In this document: one piece after another, positions 59,601 through 64,000 of the stretch
Layout: each line of letters begins with the position of its first letter
How positions within the stretch are numbered: position 1 is the first letter of the stretch
Assembly (NCBI RefSeq): GCF_963678635.1
Contig: NC_087066.1
Coordinates: 32,493,301 to 32,557,300 of the forward strand
Reading direction: 5' to 3'
Length of the DNA: 64,000 nucleotides
Source of the DNA: Symsagittifera roscoffensis
Lineage: Eukaryota; Xenacoelomorpha; Acoela; Convolutidae
Notes under the pieces: model-generated
What the model was told of the DNA's origin: nothing
The model's database searches: none
What the model saw: the letters and a program-made list of their open reading frames with translations, nothing else
Program-made: the position numbers and the translations under genes

Positions 59601-61233
59601 TTAGTATTATAAAGAGTTTTAAGGTGATATATTTTTTCTACGACCTCGAAAAGTGAAATTTCATCAAAACGATTCAGTTGTGAAAGCCGAACAAAGGATG
59701 CCGTTAAGTAGTTAAGGGGACCGGGTCAGAATCGGGCGGTGACCGCTCGACTAGTATAAAATTTTGAAAATATGAAAATGTATCGACTAGCATAATTTTT
59801 TTTAGCAATATTTCTCACTAATACCAACAACAACATTAATCTGTTCAATTTGAAAGATGAATTTCCGAGAAATATAAATTTGAGCAACTGAGAAACTAAG
59901 CAATCAACGAGCAAATGAAGTTCTTTTTGTCACATAAATTGTGATCAGTCTCACCTGAACCTCTAATGGATTGAACCGAACACTGATCGACGCGAAAATT
60001 GTGAAGCGTGCGAAAAAACTAATGTACATATAAGTTATTGTGTGTAGCGATTTTAATTTTGACTATAAATGAATTTTTCGTTTCGATTTTTATACTAGTC
60101 GATACGATTTTCAATTTTAAATATTTAACGCTAGTCGAGCTTTATGCTAGTCGATACACCGCTGAATCCAGCTTGCGCTTTAATTTGATCGAACTCCAGA
60201 ATGAAAAAAGTGCAACGAAAAAACGCTAATGCGCAGTGTGATATCGATAGCCTTCTTGATAATTTTTTGCTGGTCATGGTCAGCTTAAAGTCCGTGAAAT
60301 AATATTTGGTCTCTTGTTTTGTACCAGAAAGAGTATAGAGAGAAGGAAATGTCTCTGAAGGCAGTTGAGTACCACTTGTACGCTCTGCAAAACCCAGGTA
60401 ACACAGCGAAGCACCACTAACCTACACCACACTGTGTTGTATCAAATCAAATAACCTGTTTGCATCGAACGCATTCAAAATTTCATTTGTTTTTGAACCA
60501 GCCGAATGTGAAATACGTAATAATTTTTGCACTCTTTGTGTGTTGGATTTGCTACTTAACTGTTATCAGAATCTAGTCTTGGATTGTTGGATTGCTTAGC
60601 TTATCACGTCACCTAAAAAAAGAAATAAAACGTCAGATTGAAGAAAAAAGGGATCTTGTTTACTATCCCCCCATTGCAATGGGGGGGGAGGGATAGTTTA
60701 TAAGGTACAAAAATCGTATACGCTTAACTGTTTAATTCTTTCTTTCTTTATTGGGGAGGGGGGGGGGGAGAGATTCGTTACAAGGTACCATAGGGGTGGA
60801 ACTAGTTAACAAGATCCGGAAAAGAAACTCGCAATGAATCGAATCTTTGTCATAAGCACATCGAATCTTTGTCATAAGCACTCTTCAAAGCAGCTAGAAA
60901 ATATCGATTCAGGCTTCATAAGTTCTTAAATCATGCTTGCTCACTGTCTGCTTTCATGGACCAGCAGGTGCCTTCTTTAACAGCTCTAGTCAGATTTTTA
61001 CTAACTTACCTGTCCTCTTATTAGACTAGAAGCTGATTTTTGACTGGCATCATGGCTTTTTAGGCTGCAGCTATCTGGATTTCAACAATAGTTCAGCTTC
61101 GCTTCAAAGCAGCTTGTTCACTCAGTCCAATCCACCTCGCAGATCGATAGACGCACAATTTTCTCTACCCAATGGAGCAAAGAATGCCAGCCAGTGTTTG
61201 TTATGCTTTCCAATCTATTTTCTGAAGTGGTAG
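27145..61233 (+). CDS. PDZ-domain protein (263 aa, 6 exons over 34 kb)
   Basis: I joined exons 27145-27252, 30140-30245, 47163-47433, 47623-47689, 60328-60397 and 61064-61233. Every intron is GT-AG, every phase matches, and the sum is 264 codons including TAG. A PDZ fold runs from about residue 15: Y-G-I-Y-L-K (ligand loop region), then F-F-V-D-R-V-D-P-N-S-Q-A-Y-Q-A-G-I-V-S-G with D-V-I-L-T-V, then a helix and strand (E-F-L-E-Q-N-N-E-I-T-L-T-V-I-Y). About 50 Ser/Thr/Gly/Lys residues are inserted between D-V-I-L-T-V and the helix. A charged coiled-coil segment (E-G-K-E-R-L-E-K-E-Y-R-E-K-E) and a Ser-rich tail follow. PDZ plus coiled coil recalls tamalin/CYTIP adaptors, but I cannot assign orthology. 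RETSAT lies inside intron 4 on the opposite strand. Exons 1-4 are safest; 5-6 rest on phase, coding look and position. Confidence 0.7.
27811..27875 (+). repeat. 60-base dispersed motif, copy 1
   Basis: The core GGGTATTGCAATCGGGT followed by a T-run and CGTGG-type end recurs at 30305-30365, 57066-57130 and 62425-62500. Conserved flanks include ACCCTT before and ACTTTTTC after the core. Confidence 0.6.
29546..29759 (+). repeat. 210-base direct repeat, copy 1
   Basis: Begins CACAATCGGTTTTGAGGCG and ends CAATTACGTTAATT. Near-identical to 37498-37702, about 8 kb away and inside the giant inverted-repeat region. Confidence 0.75.
30140..30245 (+). CDS. PDZ gene exon 2 (core of the PDZ domain)
   Basis: 106 bases between acceptor TGAATTTAG and donor CCG|GTGAGA, phase 0 to 1. 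It encodes F-D-L-K-V-D-G, F-F-V-D-R-V-D-P-N-S and A-Y-Q-A-G-I-V-S, the central PDZ strands and first helix. Confidence 0.8.
30305..30365 (+). repeat. 60-base dispersed motif, copy 2
   Basis: Reads TTGTGATAAGCAGGGTATTG with the CAACCGGGTATTA continuation. See the copy at 27811. Confidence 0.6.
30386..33310 (+). repeat. Left outer arm of the giant inverted repeat
   Basis: It pairs with 42065-44802. Examples: GTGCACCGAGCTTTTTTGC (31144) against its complement near 44130, and the stretch around 31930 against 43370. The arm includes a G-run (30427-30446) and the CTTA tetranucleotide tract. Confidence 0.8.
32583..32680 (+). repeat. (CTTA)n tetranucleotide microsatellite
   Basis: About 20 near-perfect ACTT/CTTA units. 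Degenerate CTTA-type sequence extends over roughly 31980-33700. The complementary TAAG tract is at about 42230-42830. Confidence 0.9.
34270..37440 (+). repeat. Inner direct duplication, copy 1
   Basis: From GGCATGGCCGGTTGAATTAA to about 37440, repeated at 39231-42066 with few differences; copy 1 has extra sequence around 34490-34690. It contains degenerate CCAT-type tetranucleotide DNA (34780-36060). Confidence 0.8.
34412..34470 (+). repeat. Short tandem CTATTGACAAAAAGCA repeats
   Basis: Three to four units of about 16-19 bases with the core TATTGACAAAA, then TTGTATCACCTAAT. The same cluster is at 39370-39430 in the second copy. Confidence 0.7.
37498..37702 (+). repeat. 210-base direct repeat, copy 2
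   Basis: Second copy of 29546-29759 in the same orientation, with only a few substitutions (for example CAATCCGTTTTG versus CAATCGGTTTTG). Confidence 0.75.
38810..39310 (+). repeat. Cluster of a GC-rich 50-base repeat
   Basis: Three units with the core ATCCCGGCGTTGCTCGTCGC, then CTCCTCGGGAACGCCTCCCG, occur at about 38822, 39036 and 39250; a fourth is at 34289. The middle two are separated by similar 200-base spacers, so this is a short tandem array. The GC-rich core contrasts with its surroundings. Confidence 0.7.
39231..42066 (+). repeat. Inner direct duplication, copy 2
   Basis: Near-identical to 34270-37440. It joins directly to the right outer arm at about 42065, whereas copy 1 continues into 37440-39230, which is single-copy apart from the repeats listed. 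Confidence 0.8.
42065..44802 (-). repeat. Right outer arm of the giant inverted repeat
   Basis: Reverse complement of 30386-33310. It carries the TAAG-type tract at 42230-42830 and ends in the complement of AGTAGTATTGTATC. Confidence 0.8.
44803..47162. other. Remainder of PDZ gene intron 2
   Basis: No gene is present. It holds a tRNA-derived SINE head (45376) followed by dispersed-family sequence (about 45540-45800) and another family fragment near 46330-46370. Confidence 0.5.
45376..45457 (+). repeat. tRNA-derived SINE head, copy 2
   Basis: Box A TGGCTGAGTGG (45383-45393) and box B GCTTCGAATCC (45437-45447) are well preserved. The 5' GCTTGCGTG nearly pairs with 3' CACGTAGC as an acceptor stem. 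The body directly downstream is dispersed-family sequence, which suggests the tRNA head belongs to that family. Confidence 0.7.
47163..47433 (+). CDS. PDZ gene exon 3 (with inserted Ser-rich loop)
   Basis: 271 bases between acceptor TTTATTTAG and donor AC|GTAAGT, phase 1 to 2. It encodes D-V-I-L-T-V, then S-P-I-A-R-R and a Ser/Thr/Gly/Lys-rich stretch, then L-G-K-F-E-E-F-L-E-Q, the last PDZ helix. Confidence 0.8.
47623..47689 (+). CDS. PDZ gene exon 4
   Basis: 67 bases between acceptor TTTGTTTAG and donor GAG|GTACGT, phase 2 to 0. It encodes L-T-V-I-Y-V-N-A-R-E-W-N-R-L-V-E, the last PDZ strand and the start of the coiled coil. Confidence 0.75.
48054..48976 (+). repeat. 920-base direct repeat, left copy
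   Basis: Starts TAGTCTGCTTTTTTTCATGAG and ends GGGAAATTGT. It recurs at 51138-52057 with only a few substitutions or one-base indels. A truncated LINE sits exactly between the copies. The last 90 bases contain a tRNA-like box B (GGGTTCGGTTCTGACC). Confidence 0.9.
48977..51137 (+). pseudogene. 5'-truncated LINE: reverse transcriptase plus C-terminal zinc fingers
   Basis: The + strand encodes the RT and tail of a non-LTR retrotransposon. Motifs in order: A-P-G-K-D-G-V (49081), N-Y-R-G-V-C-L-L, E-N-Q-S-G-F-R-P-G-R-S-T, D-L-T-K-A-Y-P-R-V (catalytic Asp), G-L-R-E-G-C-P-S-S-P, F-A-D-D (49898, catalytic pair intact), I-G-H-I-L-R-M and two Cys/His fingers (C-x2-C-x12-H-x4-H at 50731, a second one after it). 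A single frameshift near 49465-49490, between the finger-thumb motifs, breaks the frame. There is no endonuclease upstream: the element begins mid-protein at 48977, a typical 5' truncation. After the stop at 51040 come about 95 bases and a (GAA)n-like tail. GC content is higher than that of its surroundings. Confidence 0.85.
51138..52057 (+). repeat. 920-base direct repeat, right copy
   Basis: Near-identical to 48054-48976. Its right edge continues into GTTTCAAATG and a SINE-like body (TTTTGTCGGC, then GCCACATCTT), which also follows the related box-B-like sequence near 14270-14370. The pre-insertion locus is therefore left flank, one copy, then this right flank. Confidence 0.9.
52058..52980. 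other. Intron 4 sequence between the LINE region and RETSAT
   Basis: I see no gene. It contains the 3' UTR of RETSAT on the minus strand, including an AATAAA. Confidence 0.5.
52896..52901 (-). terminator. Polyadenylation signal of RETSAT
   Basis: The minus strand reads AATAAA 80 bases after the RETSAT stop codon. Confidence 0.5.
52981..54569 (-). CDS. RETSAT: RETSAT large terminal exon
   Basis: 529 codons and two bases, from acceptor AATTGTAG|GGCGG (minus strand) to TAG at 52981. It contains nearly the whole catalytic domain in one exon. The frame is also open upstream into the intron to 54705, but that part has no family resemblance. Confidence 0.92.
52981..55114 (-). CDS. RETSAT: All-trans-retinol 13,14-reductase (retinol saturase), partial at the 5' end
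   Basis: Two minus-strand coding exons are clear (54823-55114 and 52981-54569). The product is a FAD-dependent phytoene-desaturase-like oxidoreductase that saturates the C13-C14 double bond of all-trans-retinol in the ER membrane. Exon 54823-55114 begins with an Ala/Val-rich hydrophobic segment (A-C-A-C-G-A-A-V-A-V-I-A-V), a likely signal anchor, then a basic linker and the dinucleotide loop I-G-S-G-L-G. The large exon continues with V-L-V-L-E-Q-H-T-K-L-G-G-C-C-H-T-F, F-D-T-G-L-H-Y-V-G, P-F-L-F-V-G-F-P-S-A-K-D and Y-L-T-G-Q-D-V-T-T-C-G. There is no ATG in the first visible exon, so a short upstream exon is missing. The GT-AG junction between the exons is out of frame by one base. The gene is nested in intron 4 of the PDZ gene. 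Confidence 0.93.
54823..55114 (-). CDS. RETSAT: RETSAT N-terminal exon (membrane anchor and FAD loop)
   Basis: Runs from acceptor TTTTTTCAG|AAAAAGCG to donor AGCAG|GTCAGC. With this donor the next exon is out of frame. A GC donor four bases earlier (AAAA|GCAGGT, exon end 54827) would keep the frame and shorten the loop by one residue relative to the family. Confidence 0.8.
55115..56061. other. Sequence upstream of RETSAT
   Basis: A minus-strand exon-like piece ending ACACAG|GTAAGC (donor near 55270) and another ending CC|GTGAGT (near 55183) could be 5' exons of RETSAT. Neither gives a convincing in-frame ATG. Nothing else is recognised. Confidence 0.35.
56062..56499. mobile_element. hAT-like MITE with 8-bp target duplication
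   Basis: It starts CAGGGGCGGAT and ends ATCCGCCCCTG (inverted repeats). The flanks are CTCGAGCG on both sides (56054-56061 and 56500-56507), an exact 8-bp target duplication as made by hAT transposases. It carries long G runs (56076-56105), a C-rich segment and no transposase. The 438-bp length and intact ends suggest a recent insertion. Confidence 0.88.
56508..57065. other. Intron 4 sequence between MITE and motif copy 3
   Basis: No gene, repeat or structure is recognised in this AT-rich stretch. Confidence 0.4.
57066..57130 (+). repeat. 60-base dispersed motif, copy 3
   Basis: Reads TGTGATAAGCAAGGTTGTAG with CAACCGGGTAGTAGA following. It is the most diverged copy in the core. Confidence 0.55.
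57225..57401. repeat. Hairpin element with a perfect 46-bp palindromic core
   Basis: Positions 57291-57336 are a perfect palindrome centred on AAGCTT. Imperfect pairing continues outwards to GCCGACAGACCTGAAACTG (57225) against its complement ending at 57401. It looks like a small foldback MITE. Confidence 0.75.
57830..59640 (+). repeat. Cluster of about four copies of the dispersed 500-base family
   Basis: Copies at about 57850-58330, 58365-58660, 58850-59180 and 59330-59600 share ordered blocks: GGCAAACTCCACTATCGAAC, CGAAAAACGTGATCGACT-type, CTAGTTTCGAAAGTGGAATT, CCCAGCGAAATAAAAATTTT, CCAGTTTTCTCAAATTGGG, CAATCATAAATTGTTC and AAAGAGCTTTAAGG. A leading block has an AGTAATGAACG start and a T-run plus CAGGAAAAAGTCT. 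Other copies are listed under the findings. Confidence 0.75.
59735..60165. mobile_element. Small inverted-repeat element (CGACTAG type)
   Basis: CTCGACTAGTATAAA (59746) and TATCGACTAGCATAA (59781) on the left match, as complements, ATACTAGTCGATACG (60092), CGCTAGTCGAGC (60129) and ATGCTAGTCGATAC (60144) on the right. The ends read GGCGGTGACCG and its approximate complement CACCGC. No transposase is present, so I call it a MITE. Confidence 0.55.
60328..60397 (+). CDS. PDZ gene exon 5
   Basis: 70 bases between acceptor TTGTACCAG and donor CCAG|GTAACA, phase 0 to 1. It encodes K-E-Y-R-E-K-E-M-S-L-K-A-V-E-Y-H-L-Y-A-L, which continues the coiled coil begun in exon 4. Confidence 0.6.
60398..61063. 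other. PDZ gene intron 5
   Basis: It contains two G-rich low-complexity runs (60677-60690 and 60752-60772), each next to a similar ATAGTTTATAAGGTAC / GTTACAAGGTACC sequence, suggesting a degenerate duplication. It also has a short tandem repeat of ATCGAATCTTTGTCATAAGCA at about 60838-60881. Confidence 0.5.
61064..61233 (+). CDS. PDZ gene exon 6 (terminal)
   Basis: 170 bases after acceptor GGCTTTTTAG, phase 1, ending TAG at 61231-61233. It encodes a Ser/Asn-rich tail (S-S-A-S-L-Q-S-S-L-F) with P-P-R-R-S-I-D-A-Q-F, a possible phosphorylation-type motif, and a hydrophobic end. I see no nearby AATAAA that is clearly its poly(A) signal. Confidence 0.6.
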
Positions 61234-61269
61234 CTGTAGATACATAGGGAAAAATGTATTTTGCTGACG

Positions 61270-61730
61270 TTTTTAAGAGTAATGAACGTAGTGAAGACTC
61301 TTCTTAACTAGATTTTTCTGATTTTTTGTTCGTTTTTTTTCCAGGAAAAAGTCTCAAAATATTGATGCATTTAGATATAATGCTTTTTGTGAGTTCAATT
61401 GAAATTCATCCGCTGGAAGTGACGTAAATAGCACTCTCCAAATACGAATGTGGAAATGGCGCAATTAAACGTGAACGGTTTCTAGTTTCGGAAGTGGAAT
61501 TTATTTTTAAGATTTTCCAGCAGAATAAAAACTTTATCTATTGTTCCAGTTTTCTCAATTTGGGTTCATGTTATCAAAAAAAACGCCTACGTAAATTGTT
61601 CTAGAAGTTCAAAGAGCTTAAAGGGCATCTATTTTTTTTCTTTGAAATTCGAAAAAAGATTTTTTCAAGAAAGTCAGTGTTTTTTATGTTTACTTGCGTT
61701 CATTATTCTTTTCCAGTCTTCCATTGGCTA
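61270..61730 (+). repeat. Nearly complete copy of the dispersed 500-base family
   Basis: It starts AGAGTAATGAACGTAGTGAAG, has the T-run plus CCAGGAAAAAGTCT, and the later blocks TTTCTAGTTTCGGAAGTGG, CCAGTTTTCTCAATTTGGG and AAAGAGCTTAAAGGG. It ends near TTCCATTGGCTATG. It is almost collinear with 57850-58330. Confidence 0.7.
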
Positions 61731-62079
61731 TGTTGAAACTGGTTTTTGAAGCTAAATTGAAGCTGGTTTTTTTGAAGTCGAATTGAAATTGTTTCTGCTT
61801 CTTAAAAGGTTGATTTGGAAAAAAATTTAGATTTTTCAGGGGAAACGATGGGTGAGTTTTTAATATCCCCATGAGCTCAACTGAGTGCTCTACATTGAAT
61901 AAATTACTAGTTCTTAGAGAAAGTGAAAAAGTGAATTTTGGTCATACAGTTTTTTTTCTTTTTTTTGGTGGCTAAAAATTGAAATTAAATAGAAGTACAG
62001 AAAGCTTTAATTTCGATGAACGTTTTTTGAAGACAGTTTTGATAGGTCGCGATGGCTTTGATTTGGTTTTTTTTTCGTT

Positions 62080-62400
62080 GAAAACTCCACCATCGAACAG
62101 CAAAAGTGTAAAGGTCGCAAAAACTGTGACCGAGTTCTAGTTTCGATAGTGATTTTATTTTTCAGATTTTCCACCGGAATAAAACATTTACCTATTCAAG
62201 TTGATTTAATTTTATCAAAAATGTATCAATCATAAATTATTCCTGAAATTCGAAGAGCTTTAAGGCCATATATATAATATAAATTGTTGATAAAAAAATA
62301 CATACATACATAGATTTTCTTTGAAATTTCAACTGTTTTTTTTCTCCCTTCTTGCGTTCATTGACTCTTTTCCAACTGCTTGTCGCATAGTTCTAAAATT
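62080..62400 (+). repeat. Diverged copy of the dispersed family
   Basis: Blocks AACTCCACCATCGAACAGC, TTCTAGTTTCGATAGTG and TCAATCATAAATTATTCC are present, followed by CGTTCATTGACTCTTTTCC. Confidence 0.65.
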
Positions 62401-64000
62401 GTCAATCTTAATTTGTTCTTCACCCTTGCGACAAGCTAGGGTATTGCAATCGAATACAAGATTTTTTCACCGTGAATAACTTTGTGATAACGGTGGTTTA
62501 AAAATGATTATCTAATCAGTATATTTCATACCGGCTACAAGGTTCCTGTACCGTTGTTTTGCTAATTATTAGCAAAGTTAATGTATAAGTAGAATATGTG
62601 CCGTTTACGTGAAGAGTTGTAAATCAATTTTTCGGATTCGATTTTTTGGTATATTTGTGTCACCGAGGTCGGTCGGCTTGAAGTTTGTCGGCTTGTTTTA
62701 TGTTTTTTTCTCAATTAATTTTTGTTGTTTACTGTAGTTGTTGAAATCTAACGAGAAACTTTTGAAAAATTTGAATCACTTTTGTAAACCCTCCGAAGTA
62801 AAACTAAACCTAACAGTTTTTCTATTGTAATTTTTTGGTTTTTAGCTAATATGTACGTTTAACAGCTGTAAATTAACAATTCGTCTAGAGCTACTGAAAT
62901 GGTACTGGGTCTCGATTGAATTATTACTATTTTTCGTCATACTCCATAGGGTAAGTAAAATGCATGTGATCTTAGTTCTTGTACACTCCCAAACTTCTTG
63001 TTAGAAAAGGAAAACCGAACTTAAAAAATTGATTGACAAAACTTCCAGCTTTTTTTCGGATGCAGAGTTTCTTGTTTTTTTTTTCTACTAGTGCTTGGAA
63101 TAACTTTTCATGTTTTTTCTATGTTTACTGTGTTTTAGGATTGAGCAATTTTATTTGAAATCAATTCTTTTGGCGCAGGGTATTGTTTTATTATGTCAAA
63201 GTCCTTTCAAAATAATTTGAAATAAGTTTATTTTTTTTGCAATTTTTACTTGATTGTTTTGTTTTTGAAGATATGTGACAAACTTTGCACGAGGTTCAGG
63301 AGTGTGGTTCTTTCTTGTTGAAATTTTCTGAATTCCTTTTTTTTTGTACTTTTTACCTGGTTATTGTTTTTATTAGCCCCTGCTTAGTGCAGGACCAACC
63401 GTGGGGGAGGGGGAGCTGTCATCCATTTTGCCGCAGCCGTTTCCACCTTGAGTCAACTTCCCTGGTCAGCTTCTTAACGTTGCGTATCAACTTTTTTTGT
63501 TGAAATAATTGAAAATCATGCTTTCGTTTTTTTGTAGTTTTTTCTTTTATAATTCGTTTTGATCTTAGTTTATAGCAAATAACGGACAGGCCCTTTTCGG
63601 AATGTCAATTGTTCCTGTGGGACATGTAGGTTCTTTATTTGCAAGATTTAAAGCAAAGTTTTTGAGTAAATTCAGGTTTGGTTCTCGATTTTAAATCAAA
63701 ACTTTTTTGTCGCTTCTATCTATTGGCTGTGAGAATGACATGAGTTGAAGTTGTGTTGCCCGAATCCTCATGTTCACATCTGTAATTTTCAAAATTAATT
63801 GCAATAATTGGTTTCTTGATTTGCGAGCCATCGATTTCTTTAACAGAGTTCATTCAACTTTTTCACGTTGTTTCAGACATATTATTTTTTGATATTTCTC
63901 AGTTTTTGATCACAAGTGTTGCGAAGCTCTGCTTAGCCTCTGTGTGAAGTTTTAGAGATTTGAGGCCAAATAGTTTTTTCTTTGAAATTTGAAATTTTTT
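62401..64000. other. Downstream AT-rich sequence
   Basis: No gene is supported. It holds the fourth copy of the 60-base motif (about 62425-62500), a small palindrome CCTGC-TTAGT-GCAGG at 63378-63392, and a fragment of the dispersed family near 63900-63945. Confidence 0.45.
62425..62500 (+). repeat. 60-base dispersed motif, copy 4
   Basis: Reads GCTAGGGTATTGCAATCGAA, then a T-run and CACCGTGAATAACTTTGTGATAA. Confidence 0.6.

Overview
This is nuclear DNA of an animal. It is AT-rich, with multi-exon genes, long introns and many transposon relics, and has no bacterial gene organisation. A recognisable TBP-like protein (TBPL1/TRF2), generally described as bilaterian-specific, points to a bilaterian invertebrate. 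I cannot name the species; a tunicate, lophotrochozoan or similar genome would fit.

Layout. (1) About 640-5600: a decayed Polinton/Maverick element on the + strand, with relics of packaging ATPase, integrase, two capsid-type genes, a small basic core-like gene and an adenain-like protease, all broken by frameshifts. (2) 6200-10610: minus-strand LINE fragments, partly a 1.7-kb tandem duplication. (3) 11708-13378: an intronless coiled-coil gene resembling CCDC177. (4) 13669-25107: a five-exon TBPL1/TRF2 gene encoding a 596-residue long form; its first intron appears to be GC-AG. (5) 27145-61233: a six-exon PDZ-domain gene that I assembled from phase-compatible GT-AG exons (263 residues). It spans 34 kb because introns 2 and 4 are 16.9 and 12.6 kb. 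(6) Intron 2 holds a 14.4-kb complex of inverted and direct repeats (30386-44802) built largely of tetranucleotide-derived DNA. (7) Intron 4 holds a 5'-truncated LINE between two 920-bp direct repeats and, on the opposite strand, a nested retinol saturase (RETSAT) gene at 52981-55114.

The host genes are not an operon. TBPL1 is a core promoter factor, CCDC177-like a coiled-coil protein of unknown role, RETSAT an ER retinoid oxidoreductase, and the PDZ protein a probable adaptor. Introns and spacers carry tRNA-derived SINEs, a Tc1-like foldback MITE (17599-18321), a hAT-like MITE with an 8-bp target duplication (56062-56499), other hairpin elements and a many-copy family of about 500 bp.

The most unusual features are the LINE fragments bracketed by very long direct repeats (three cases), the giant inverted-repeat complex, and the intron-rich PDZ gene with RETSAT nested inside it.
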